A stretch of 64,000 nucleotides of DNA from Chrysosporum bergii ANA360D (GTDB lineage: Bacteria > Cyanobacteriota > Cyanobacteriia > Cyanobacteriales > Nostocaceae): contig NZ_JANQDH010000012.1 in the NCBI RefSeq assembly GCF_029891735.1, positions 1 to 64,000 of the forward strand, read 5' to 3'. A program made the position numbers and the translations under genes. Under the pieces are notes generated by a model. That model saw nothing but the letters and a program-made list of their open reading frames with translations, did not search any database and was not told the DNA's origin. This document shows, in pieces, positions 34,380 to 43,028 of this stretch; the stretch's first letter is position 1; each line of letters starts with the position of its first letter.

Positions 34380-35405
34380 CTAACTTGTTTCCTGCTGTAG
34401 GATTTTATATTGGGACTTAAGTCTTTGCAGCACTTGATTATCGACAGCTTCCTTGGCCGTGCGAATTGCATTAAAAATTGAAGCAGCTTGAGAGCTACCG
34501 TGGCCAATAAAACATACTCCAGCAACTCCTAAAAGTAAAGCGCCGCCATGTTCTGCGTGATCCATGCGCTGTTTAACTCGCTTCAGGTTAGGTTTTAAAA
34601 TTGCTGTACCGATTTTACCTTGTAATCCTTGGGGTAATTCTTCCCGGAGGATTTGCAAAATGACTTCCCCCACTGCTTCCGCAAACTTTAATAATACATT
34701 ACCCACGAAGCCATCGCAAACAATTACATCAAAATTACCAGAAAGTACATCACGCCCTTCAGCATTACCAATAAAATTAATTTGGGAATTTTCCCTGAGT
34801 AATTGGTGGGCACGTAGAGCCACCTCATTACCCTTAGTGTCCTCTTCACCAATATTCAACAAACCTACTTGAGGCTTACTAACACCCAATACATACTGGC
34901 TATAGGTTGACCCCATGACAGCGAACTGCTCTAAAAACTTAGGGCGGCAGTCTACATTTGCACCAACATCAAGTACGATTACTGGTTTACCTGGTTTCAC
35001 CGTGGGAAAGACCGTGGCAATAGCTGGGCGGTCAATTCCTGGCAATCGTCCCAGGCGCAGCAAAGCTGATGCCATAGCCGCGCCGGAGTGTCCCGCAGAA
35101 AACACAGCATCTGCCTGTTGTTGCTTAACTAAATCCATGGCCACGTTAATGGAAGCCTTGGGTTTGCGTCTAACTGCATTTAAAGGCTCCTCATCCATTG
35201 CGATCGCTTCTGAAGCCGAAACAATCTCTACCCGTTCCAAATTAGTTTTTGGCGGCAGGGCAGCTGCAATTTTTTGGGGATCACCAACTAATAATACTTT
35301 TACATCCAGTTCTTCACTGGCACGCAGAGCGCCAGTAACGATTTCACCGGGTGCATGATCTCCTCCCATTGCGTCAATTGCTATCCGTATGCCTGTCAAT
35401 CCCAT
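34380..35405 (-). CDS. plsX: Phosphate acyltransferase
   Basis: Converts acyl-ACP to acyl-phosphate for the first acylation of glycerol-3-phosphate. The 341-residue protein has IRIAIDAMGGDHAPGEIVTG at residues 6-25, SAGHSGAAMASAL near 103, and LDVGANVDCRP near 150, all typical of PlsX. It starts at ATG 35403-35405. As the first gene of the plsX-fabH-fabD-plsC unit it couples fatty-acid supply to phospholipid synthesis; a remnant insertion-sequence end lies in its upstream region. Confidence 0.95.
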   Translation of the reverse strand: MGLTGIRIAIDAMGGDHAPGEIVTGALRASEELDVKVLLVGDPQKIAAALPPKTNLERVEIVSASEAIAMDEEPLNAVRRKPKASINVAMDLVKQQQADAVFSAGHSGAAMASALLRLGRLPGIDRPAIATVFPTVKPGKPVIVLDVGANVDCRPKFLEQFAVMGSTYSQYVLGVSKPQVGLLNIGEEDTKGNEVALRAHQLLRENSQINFIGNAEGRDVLSGNFDVIVCDGFVGNVLLKFAEAVGEVILQILREELPQGLQGKIGTAILKPNLKRVKQRMDHAEHGGALLLGVAGVCFIGHGSSQAASIFNAIRTAKEAVDNQVLQRLKSQYKILQQETS

Positions 35406-35504
35406 TGCTAAGAGCTACTATAAACCTTACAAATTTTACCAGATCGCTGGGCTGAAAAGTTAAAATTCTTTGACCAAAAGAATGGGAGGAGAGCGACGTT
35501 GGAA

Positions 35505-35588
35505 TCCCCCGGCTAAAGCCTGGGGGAGTGTCAATCGGTAACAAGTTACAGTGAACCGTCAAAAATCACCCACCAACTTGGTAGGTGA
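35505..35588 (+). mobile_element. Remnant of an IS200/IS605-type element end
   Basis: TCCCCCGGCT (35505-35514) pairs with AGCC-T-GGGGGA (35517-35527, one bulge) and is followed by GTGTC, the same arrangement as at 28880-28902 on the other strand. A second hairpin TCACCCACC/GGTAGGTGA lies at 35566-35588. No transposase or TnpB frame remains. It is an isolated end or a small non-autonomous element upstream of plsX. Confidence 0.45.
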
Positions 35589-35685
35589 GTTTGTCAATAT
35601 ATAAACCCATTACTGGAGGAGTGGAAAGTAGGGACTTGAGATTCCGGTCAAAACTACCCAGTCATTATTCCCTACCTTCTGGCTT

Positions 35686-37161
35686 TTAAGAAGCTAATAC
35701 CCAATTTACTAGCGTTCGCACACCGTAACCTGTAGCTCCTGAACTGTTATAACCCTTTTCTTTATCCGTCCACACTGGTCCCGCAATATCCAAGTGCGCC
35801 CAAGGGGTTTCTTTGACGAATTGTTTGAGGAAAAGGGCTGCGGTAATGGAACCACCGGAACGCGGTCCAGTGTTTTTCATATCAGCAATTTCCGACTTCA
35901 ATCCTTCAAAATATTTTTCTTCCATTGGCATCCGCCACAACTTTTCTCCCGCGGTTTCAGCTGCTTGTTGCAGTTGTGCTGCTAAAGCATCATCAGGACT
36001 ATACAAGCCCGCGATGTCCTCACCCAAGGCAACGACACAAGCACCTGTGAGGGTAGCTAAATCAACCACGCCATCCACTTTCAATTTATCGGCGTACACC
36101 AAGGCATCAGCCAAGGTCAAACGTCCTTCCGCGTCAGTGTTATTCACTTCTATTGTTTTGCCGTTGGATGCTGTGAGGATGTCCCCTGGGTGCATAGCGT
36201 GACCGCTAATCATGTTTTCTGTGGCGGCTGAAATAAAGTGAACTTCCACATCTGGTTTGATTTGGGCAATGGCTTTGGCAGCCCCCAAGGTAGCACCAGC
36301 ACCCCCCATATCAATTTTCATGGTTTCAATGCCGCTACCAGCACCCTTAATATTGAGTCCACCAGAATCGAAGGTTAAACCTTTACCAATAATTGCTAGT
36401 TTGCGTTTTGCCGTACCTTTGGGTTTGTAGGTCAGGTGAATAAATTTAGGCGGTAAATCTGAAGCTTTGGCAACGCCTAAAAAGGCTCCCATACCCAACT
36501 TTTCGCAGTCTTCCCGTTCTAAAATTTGCACTTCTAACCCGTGTTCTGTGGCTATGGCTTGGGCTGTTTCTGCCAAGGTGATGGGGGTCACTTCGTTGGC
36601 TGGTGCAGCTACCAATTCTCTGGCTAAAATTACCCCGGAAACAATTTGATTGGCTAGGGTTATGGCTGCTTCTTGTCCACTTAATCCCAGTAAATCTACA
36701 GTTGCCAGTTTTATTTCTTTGTCCTCTGGTTCTGACTTAAAGCGAATGTCTTTGTATAGCGCCAATTGTAACCCTTCTGCCATGGCTTGAGCCGTTGCAG
36801 CAGGTTGGTTATTCCACAATGGCAAACTCAAACCCAGGCTTTTACTTTTCTGCTTTTTCGCTACCCTAGCTACAGCAGCTGCTGCTAGTCGCAGGGTTTC
36901 TAAGTTCAGGGCTTCGGGTTTTCCTAAACCCACTAAAATCACTTTCCGGATGGGACTATTGGCACTTACACGGGTGAAAATAGTGCTGTGGGCTTTGGCC
37001 TTAAATTCTTCTTCGGCAATCAGTTCTTTTAAAACACCGCCCAACTGATCATCCAATTGTGCTAGTTGATCAGTCAACTCAACTGCATCTTCAAATAATC
37101 CAATTGCTAAACTATCCCCCCCCCACTCTAGCACAGGTTTGTTACTAAGTTGAATTTTCAT
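35686..37161 (-). CDS. pepA: Leucyl aminopeptidase (cytosol aminopeptidase)
   Basis: Hydrolyses N-terminal residues of peptides in the cytoplasm; PepA also binds DNA in some bacteria. The 491-residue M17 peptidase has [14 protein letters not shown] (metal-binding Lys and Asp) near 260 and [14 protein letters not shown] near 340 with the catalytic bicarbonate/Arg signature. Conserved ligands look intact and length is normal. Start at ATG 37159-37161. It stands between the lipid operon and the hydrolase-acyltransferase pair on the same strand. Confidence 0.95.
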   Translation of the reverse strand: MKIQLSNKPVLEWGGDSLAIGLFEDAVELTDQLAQLDDQLGGVLKELIAEEEFKAKAHSTIFTRVSANSPIRKVILVGLGKPEALNLETLRLAAAAVARVAKKQKSKSLGLSLPLWNNQPAATAQAMAEGLQLALYKDIRFKSEPEDKEIKLATVDLLGLSGQEAAITLANQIVSGVILARELVAAPANEVTPITLAETAQAIATEHGLEVQILEREDCEKLGMGAFLGVAKASDLPPKFIHLTYKPKGTAKRKLAIIGKGLTFDSGGLNIKGAGSGIETMKIDMGGAGATLGAAKAIAQIKPDVEVHFISAATENMISGHAMHPGDILTASNGKTIEVNNTDAEGRLTLADALVYADKLKVDGVVDLATLTGACVVALGEDIAGLYSPDDALAAQLQQAAETAGEKLWRMPMEEKYFEGLKSEIADMKNTGPRSGGSITAALFLKQFVKETPWAHLDIAGPVWTDKEKGYNSSGATGYGVRTLVNWVLAS

Positions 37162-37236
37162 TTTCTGATTTGATGTAAGTTGTCCAGCTTGTACCAGTAT
37201 TACTTAAAATTCGCCTTTCTTAGTGATTGGTCTTTT

Positions 37237-38124
37237 CTAGTTTTGCTGATTAAGGGGGAAACTCTGGTCTAATAGGTGTTTTATCCCAGGATTTGGCATC
37301 ATATCTCGCCAATTTGATACTTGACAAGTATTCTCTAAAAAGTTATTATCATACATAATTTTATAGAGATTAACATCTTTTTCTAGTAGGCAAGCGTGTC
37401 CACTGTTGGGCAATACCAGCATTTTGCTCTTAGGTAAAATACTGACCAAACGTTTGGCTTCGTTGACGGAGGGTAAAAGGCGATCGCCACCACCGGCAAT
37501 GAGTAAAACCGATTGGGTCAGGTGGCGTAACTGATTTTCAGCTATACTAAATTCTTTCAATAAAGACAGTCGCCAGTTAACTGTGGCTGGAGGTACAGAA
37601 CGCATGGTTTTCAGGAGTTCGTAGCGCACGTTACGGGGAATACGGGGTAACGATGCCAGAAAGGGTAATAACCCTAGTGCGCCAACATCATAAAAGCATT
37701 CTGGGACAAAGTAAGTGAGTTGGGAACTCCACATCAACCAAGGGCGGAGTTGAAAAGCAGATGCAGGGTTAACTAAAATAATCCGCTTAAATAACTGTGG
37801 TGCTTGGGTTGCCACTTTCATGGCCAAACAACCCCCAAAAGACTCGCCACAAAGGTAAACTGGTCTGTGAGAGCTTTTTTCTAATTCGGCGTGGATTAAA
37901 TCTAAGACGTGATTGGATAACACATCCCAGGTGGCGAGGTCTTGTCTGGGAATGGCTAAACACCGGACATCAAAGCCAAGTTCTAAGCCTGCTGTTTGCG
38001 ATCGCAGTAGTTGACCAGTTCCATCCAATCCTGGTAAATATACAAACAACGGATACTGCATTTGTACTCGGTTAGGAGTAAGGAAACAAGGTTTTAGCTC
38101 AACTTTTGCCATTGTCAAATTCAA
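37237..38124 (-). CDS. Alpha/beta hydrolase resembling the plant phytyl ester synthase N-domain
   Basis: A 295-residue alpha/beta hydrolase. YPLFVYLPGLDGTGQLL near residues 24-40 provides the oxyanion region, CGESFGGCLA near 91-100 the nucleophile Ser elbow, and LLIAGGGDRLLP and NSGHACLLE near 215 and 249 the acid and His. The pattern recalls the hydrolase part of Arabidopsis phytyl ester synthases (PES1/2), where it precedes an acyltransferase domain. Here an acyltransferase gene lies upstream on the same strand. The frame may start at ATG 38124 or at a later Met (residue 5 or 22). Substrate is inferred to be an acyl or phytyl ester. Confidence 0.85.
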   Translation of the reverse strand: MNLTMAKVELKPCFLTPNRVQMQYPLFVYLPGLDGTGQLLRSQTAGLELGFDVRCLAIPRQDLATWDVLSNHVLDLIHAELEKSSHRPVYLCGESFGGCLAMKVATQAPQLFKRIILVNPASAFQLRPWLMWSSQLTYFVPECFYDVGALGLLPFLASLPRIPRNVRYELLKTMRSVPPATVNWRLSLLKEFSIAENQLRHLTQSVLLIAGGGDRLLPSVNEAKRLVSILPKSKMLVLPNSGHACLLEKDVNLYKIMYDNNFLENTCQVSNWRDMMPNPGIKHLLDQSFPLNQQN

Positions 38125-38240
38125 CTTTTTGGGTTAACGGAATTGCTTCAGACCTGGGCGTGGGTAGCAAAAACCACACTTAATATAAATTAAATCTTTC
38201 ACCTCAACTCAATTGATAAGAAAAGATTAAATTTTGGCGC

Positions 38241-38273
38241 TGAGAAATATTTGAGAAATATTTGAGAAATATT
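38241..38273. repeat. Three tandem copies of an 11-bp unit
   Basis: TGAGAAATATT occurs three times in a row (38241-38251, 38252-38262, 38263-38273) in the spacer between the acyltransferase and hydrolase genes. It resembles other short tandem repeats of the window and has no evident function. Confidence 0.9.
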
Positions 38274-38328
38274 GATTAACTAACTACTCTTATTGTCACC
38301 TATAATTTATTCTCTAATATCCCACCCT

Positions 38329-39054
38329 TCAAATACAACCTTGTTTGAGCAAACTGGCAATTTCATAGTGGCAATGCTCAGTTAGTTCAGCCACAACATT
38401 TTTAGCTTGTCTGCCGTGATATTTTTCTTGATGTTGTGGTGTAATCCAATAAGGGCAACCAATGAACACAGCAACCCGACGATAGATAACCAAAGGGTGT
38501 AAACCTGGTTGATGAAATAAAGGTTCTGAAGGGTCGAATAAACTTAACAGTCGCAGCGGTAAAGCATAAGTGTTGACTTCTTGTAGGGAGGCGATGGCAA
38601 TTGGTAAAATTACCAAATCCTCAACATTACACCGTAATGCTAAATGAGCAAATCCCCGGTGAAATTCCCCTACTTCATCGGCAGGGGTAGATGTTACCAT
38701 CGGGAGAGTACCTTCAGGAAAAACACCTACCACCTGCTTAGACTGCAAAATTTTCTCCGACTGCTGAAAAAAGCTGTGCTGGCGACTGGGGGGATCTTCT
38801 AAAGGAAAACAGCCCAATTGTCCGGTGACAATTTCCCTCATGACTGGTACCTGTCCCATATAACGATGGCAAGCAAAGCGAATTGGAGTGGATAGCGCTG
38901 ACATTAAAATCAGTGCATCCATAAAGCTACGATGATTGCTCACCACTAACACACTAGCATCCCTGGGAATGCGATTTTCGTGATAGCGAAAAATTTGCGT
39001 TGATGATGCCGCCAGCAAATAACGAGAAATATCCAGGGGACTATTGCCACTCAT
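38329..39054 (-). CDS. PlsC-like lysophospholipid acyltransferase
   Basis: A 241-residue acyltransferase. VVSNHRSFMDALILM near residues 37-51 holds the HX4D catalytic pair, FPEGTLPM near 117-124 is the FPEGT block, and VILPIAIASL follows. It differs clearly from plsC at 31800. The family esterifies lysophosphatidate or other acceptors with fatty acids. It begins at ATG 39052-39054. The next gene on the strand, about 200 bp on, is a PES-like alpha/beta hydrolase; plant PES enzymes fuse both domains. Whether it acts on phytol, diacylglycerol or a lysolipid is not known. Confidence 0.85.
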   Translation of the reverse strand: MSGNSPLDISRYLLAASSTQIFRYHENRIPRDASVLVVSNHRSFMDALILMSALSTPIRFACHRYMGQVPVMREIVTGQLGCFPLEDPPSRQHSFFQQSEKILQSKQVVGVFPEGTLPMVTSTPADEVGEFHRGFAHLALRCNVEDLVILPIAIASLQEVNTYALPLRLLSLFDPSEPLFHQPGLHPLVIYRRVAVFIGCPYWITPQHQEKYHGRQAKNVVAELTEHCHYEIASLLKQGCI

Positions 39055-39397
39055 AGCTAAGTTAATATGTTTTTTCTGCTCTTGACTTAACTTAACTTAA
39101 TTTTTACATTTAAATATTGATAGTCAGGCAATCTTCAGGTAGAAAATTTCTATCCATTTTTTGAAGTTTACGGCTGTGTAGTCACCACCACAATCAAGCT
39201 CATAGCCATAGTTGACAATGTGTTGTGACTCAATACTAACCCGCTTGATACACATTAATAAACAATTTTGGCGGTCAGAAATTTGCTAATATTAAATTAC
39301 AGTTTGTCAAACTAGGAGTATGATTATATAGTTGCTTGGTTTTGCCAAAGTTCAGATACAAAACAAAACATTTTAATAATTTATTTTTAAATTGTGT
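39055..39397. other. Divergent spacer between acyltransferase and metG
   Basis: About 340 AT-rich bases without a gene. No T-box, terminator or repeat was recognised. It probably holds the promoters of both genes. Confidence 0.5.
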
Positions 39398-40999
39398 ATG
39401 GATTTAGTGAATAAAACAGAAAAGACATTTGCATTGACAACACCCCTCTATTATGTCAATGACGTTCCTCACATTGGCAGTGCTTATACAACTATGGCTG
39501 CGGACGTGTTGGCGCGGTTTCATCGGCTGTTAGGGCATAAAGTATTGCTAATTACGGGTACAGATGAACACGGGCAGAAAATTCAGCGTTCAGCAGAGAG
39601 TTTAGGGAAAGCCCCACAAGAGTTTTGTGATCAAATCGTCCCTAGCTTTATCCGCTTATGGCAGTTACTAAATATTCAATTTGATCGCTTTAGTCGGACT
39701 AGCGCTCCTCGCCATGAAGCCATCGTTAAAGAATTCTTCCAGCGGGTTTGGGAAAAAGGCGACATCTACCAAGGACAACAGAAAGGTTGGTACTGCGTAT
39801 CCTGTGAAGAATTTAAGGAAGAACGGGAACTACTAGAGGGAAGGCGCTGCCCTATTCATACTAACAAGGAAGTTGAGTGGCGCGACGAGCAAAACTACTT
39901 TTTTCGCCTATCTAGTTATCAAGCACAACTAGAGGAATTTTACCAAGCTCGACCAGATTTTATCCAGCCTGAAAGTCGTCGTAATGAAGTCTTAAGCTTT
40001 GTTAGTCAAGGTTTACAAGACTTTTCCATCTCCAGGGTAAATGTGGACTGGGGTTTTCCAGTACCAGTTGACCCCAACCATACCCTTTATGTCTGGTTTG
40101 ATGCCTTACTAGCTTATGTTACGGCGTTACTAGAGCCGGATGCAGAACCAACTTTAGCCAACGCCTTAAAAAATTGGTGGCCTATCAACCTGCACTTAAT
40201 TGGTAAAGATATCTTACGATTCCACGCAGTTTATTGGCCAGCTATGTTGATGTCAGCTGGTTTACCCCTACCACAGCAAGTATTTGGCCATGGTTTTTTA
40301 ACTAAAGATGGCCAAAAAATGGGTAAATCTCAGGGTAACACCCTCGATCCTATTGGGCTAGTTCAAGGCTATGGTAGTGATGCAGTTCGTTATTACTTCC
40401 TTAAGGAAATCGAATTTGGTAAGGATGGCGATTTTAATGAAGTTAGATTCATTAATGTTTTAAATGCAGATTTGGCTAATGACTTAGGTAATTTGCTAAA
40501 TCGCACCTTAAACATGGTGAAGAAATACTGTACTGATCATGGACTATCAATTGCAAATGAGGCAATTAACGACGAAAATCCCTTAAAAGCTATGGGGTTA
40601 CATCTAGGGGAAAAAGTAAAACAAGCCTATGAGGCGTTAGCTTTTAACCAAGCCTGCGAAGCTACCCTTGTCCTGGTAAGAACCAGCAATAAGTTTATTG
40701 ATGAACAAGCCCCTTGGACATTATATAAACAAGGAAAGCAGCAGGAAGTGGAAATAGTGCTGTACGCAGTTCTAGAATCTGTTAGACTAGCGGCTTATCT
40801 TCTCTCCCCGGTCATTCCCAATATCAGTAGTGCTATTTATCAGCAGCTGGGCTTTGGAGTTGACTTTAATGATCAAATCACAACTGCAACCCTTACCCCT
40901 TTTGCTACCCATTCCCAATGGGGGCTACTAACCAACCAACAAATATTGGGTCAACCCCAACCTGTGTTTAAACGCATAGAATCTCTAAAAAACCATTAA
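39398..40999 (+). CDS. metG: Methionyl-tRNA synthetase
   Basis: Charges tRNA-Met. The 533-residue class I enzyme shows the HIGH-type PHIGSAY near residues 24-30, a zinc-knuckle CVSCEEF...CPIH near 127-150, and the KMSKS-type KMGKSQGN near 305. It lacks the C-terminal dimerisation/EMAP domain of the longer E. coli type, so it is the short monomeric form. The frame opens six bases earlier at TTG 39392, but ATG 39398 fits better. A GC-rich stem-loop follows at 41044-41072. Confidence 0.95.
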   Translation: MDLVNKTEKTFALTTPLYYVNDVPHIGSAYTTMAADVLARFHRLLGHKVLLITGTDEHGQKIQRSAESLGKAPQEFCDQIVPSFIRLWQLLNIQFDRFSRTSAPRHEAIVKEFFQRVWEKGDIYQGQQKGWYCVSCEEFKEERELLEGRRCPIHTNKEVEWRDEQNYFFRLSSYQAQLEEFYQARPDFIQPESRRNEVLSFVSQGLQDFSISRVNVDWGFPVPVDPNHTLYVWFDALLAYVTALLEPDAEPTLANALKNWWPINLHLIGKDILRFHAVYWPAMLMSAGLPLPQQVFGHGFLTKDGQKMGKSQGNTLDPIGLVQGYGSDAVRYYFLKEIEFGKDGDFNEVRFINVLNADLANDLGNLLNRTLNMVKKYCTDHGLSIANEAINDENPLKAMGLHLGEKVKQAYEALAFNQACEATLVLVRTSNKFIDEQAPWTLYKQGKQQEVEIVLYAVLESVRLAAYLLSPVIPNISSAIYQQLGFGVDFNDQITTATLTPFATHSQWGLLTNQQILGQPQPVFKRIESLKNH

Positions 41000-41043
41000 C
41001 CTCTTAATTTACCATCATTTTCTTAATTTTCTCAAAAAACTGA

Positions 41044-41072
41044 TCGGGGCTTAACTCACTGATTAGCCCCGA
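41044..41072 (+). terminator. Stem-loop after metG
   Basis: TCGGGGCT (41044-41051) pairs perfectly with AGCCCCGA (41065-41072) around a 13-nt loop, 45 bp after the metG stop. AATATTAT follows instead of a T run. A terminator or processing hairpin is likely. Confidence 0.65.
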
Positions 41073-41145
41073 AATATTATCATAAGCCGTTCTTAGATAT
41101 CAGTTGGGTAAATGAGTATCAAACAAACGAGAATAATAATGAGGT

Positions 41146-41784
41146 ATGACAACAATGTTGAATAATCTAGAAAGTGATTCCATATTTACGCCGGAACAAG
41201 TCTTAGAAAATCGAGGTCGTGTAGCTATATTTATTGATGGTTCCAATCTCTTTTATGCTGCGTTACAACTGGGAATCGAAATTGACTACACTAAGCTACT
41301 GTGCCGATTAACAGGCGGTTCTAGACTGTTACGTGCTTTCTTTTATACTGGTGTAGACCGTACCAACGAAAAGCAACAAGGTTTTTTGTTGTGGATGCGT
41401 CGCAATGGCTATCGAGTTATTGCTAAGGATTTAGTACAGTTACCAGACGGATCAAAGAAAGCTAATCTGGATGTAGAAATTGCGGTAGATATGATGGCTT
41501 TAGTAGATTCCTATGATACCGCAGTATTAGTCAGTGGCGATGGGGATTTGGCATATGCGGTAAATTCAGTCAGTTATCGTGGTGTGCGGGTAGAAGTTAT
41601 TAGTTTACGTTCAATGACAAGTGATAGCTTAATCAATGTTAGCGATCGCTATATTGATTTAGAAGCCATCAAAGAAGACATCCAAAAAAATCCCCGCCAA
41701 AGCTATCCATATCGACCTTTATCTACCATGGGTTTTCTCGAAGAGATTAGAGAAGCTGATCCACATTTAGAAATCCAAGATTAA
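41146..41784 (+). CDS. NYN-domain (LabA/DUF88) protein
   Basis: A 212-residue PIN/NYN-fold protein related to LabA, a cyanobacterial regulator of circadian gene expression. VAIFIDGSNLFYA near residues 27-39 holds the first catalytic Asp, KANLDVEIAVDMMAL near 104-118 the second acidic pair, and LVSGDGDLAYAV near 126-137 the third. The acidic set of a PIN-like RNase is intact. Start ATG 41146 has GAGG only one base upstream; ATG 41155 would give 10-base spacing and may be the real start. Its stop overlaps the lptC start by one base (TAATG), so translation of the two is coupled. Confidence 0.88.
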   Translation: MTTMLNNLESDSIFTPEQVLENRGRVAIFIDGSNLFYAALQLGIEIDYTKLLCRLTGGSRLLRAFFYTGVDRTNEKQQGFLLWMRRNGYRVIAKDLVQLPDGSKKANLDVEIAVDMMALVDSYDTAVLVSGDGDLAYAVNSVSYRGVRVEVISLRSMTSDSLINVSDRYIDLEAIKEDIQKNPRQSYPYRPLSTMGFLEEIREADPHLEIQD

Positions 41785-43028
41785 TGAAAGCTCCCAAAGT
41801 TAGGCAGAAAAAACAATTCAATTGTCTGAAAAAAGCTCAAATTAACCAAATTTTAAACCCTTTATTTTCATCCCTCAATTTTTCACAACTGAAAGTAAAT
41901 TTGTTTTACCTGCCTTTAACTTTTTTCTTGGTACTTGGGTTAGTGGCTTGTGGGGGTAAATCCCCCCCTGCTTCTTTATCAAATAATGCTGATTCATCCC
42001 GCCAAGACAGCAATTTGACCTTTTTTGATGTCACCTTAGAACAAGCAGACGAAGTAGGAAAACCACTTTGGAAAGTCCGGTCTAAAAAAGCCATATACAC
42101 CAAAGAAAAACAAATTGGTCAAGCGGAAAGCCCTGTGGGGGAACTATATCAAGATGGAAAACCAATTTACAAAATACAAGGAGACCGAGCAGATATAGAA
42201 CAAGATGGTGAAAGGCTATTTCTCAAAGGAAAAATACTGGCAACAGATCCCATTAATGGGATTATATTACAAGGTAATGAATTAGAATGGCTGCCTAAAC
42301 AAAATTTATTAATTGTCCGTAACCAATTAAATGGCACTCATAAACAACTAACCGCAACCGCCCAAGAAGCACGAGTGAAAACCAGAGAACAGCGCATAGA
42401 GTTTTTTGGTGGCGTAGTCGCCAAATCTGTTGATCCCCAAATGCAACTGCGAACAGAAAATTTAACTTGGCTGGTTAAACAAGAAACATTAATTAGCGAT
42501 CGCCCCATAGCAATTGATCGCTACAATAACAATAAAATTACTGACCGTGGTCGGGGAGATGGTGCCAAAATCAACTTAAAAACTAAAACTGCTACCATCC
42601 AAAAAAATGCCCAGCTAGACTTAGTAGACCCACCAACCCAGATAGCTAGTAACTCTATGACCTGGGACATGAAAGCAGAAGCAGTGGAGACCAACTCTCC
42701 CGTGACGGTACTCCAACGAACTGAAAATGTGACTGTAACCGCCAATCAAGGGGAATTGAAAATACCGGAAAAAGTTGTTATTTTCAGAGGTAACGTCAAA
42801 GCCACAGGTCAGCGTAGTCAAACCCTCAAATCTAATCAACTCAACTGGTATTTAGACAAAAAACTGTTAGCGGCTCAAGGAAATGTGGTTTATCGTCAAA
42901 CCGACCCCCCCATAAATTTTACAGGAGAAACAGCCCTGGGTAATTTGCAAACACAGGATATTGTAGTGAAAAGTGGTCAATCCAGTAGTAGAGTGGTAAT
43001 AGAGATTATTCCTGAAGATGTTGATTAG
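41784..43028 (+). CDS. lptC: LptC-type lipopolysaccharide export protein
   Basis: Periplasmic bridge protein carrying lipopolysaccharide from the inner-membrane LptBFG complex toward LptA/D. The 414-residue protein is about twice the length of E. coli LptC, as known for cyanobacteria. A basic N-terminus is followed by a hydrophobic stretch ending in LVACGG near residue 56, a probable lipobox, then a series of OstA-like beta repeats. It starts at ATG 41784, overlapping the LabA-like stop. Its 3' end overlaps dacB by 23 bp in convergent orientation. Confidence 0.88.
   Translation: MKAPKVRQKKQFNCLKKAQINQILNPLFSSLNFSQLKVNLFYLPLTFFLVLGLVACGGKSPPASLSNNADSSRQDSNLTFFDVTLEQADEVGKPLWKVRSKKAIYTKEKQIGQAESPVGELYQDGKPIYKIQGDRADIEQDGERLFLKGKILATDPINGIILQGNELEWLPKQNLLIVRNQLNGTHKQLTATAQEARVKTREQRIEFFGGVVAKSVDPQMQLRTENLTWLVKQETLISDRPIAIDRYNNNKITDRGRGDGAKINLKTKTATIQKNAQLDLVDPPTQIASNSMTWDMKAEAVETNSPVTVLQRTENVTVTANQGELKIPEKVVIFRGNVKATGQRSQTLKSNQLNWYLDKKLLAAQGNVVYRQTDPPINFTGETALGNLQTQDIVVKSGQSSSRVVIEIIPEDVD

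Noticed and set aside
35374-35562. 62-codon minus-strand frame upstream of plsX
   Set aside because: It overlaps the plsX start and the IS-end hairpin, and its translation has no recognisable pattern.
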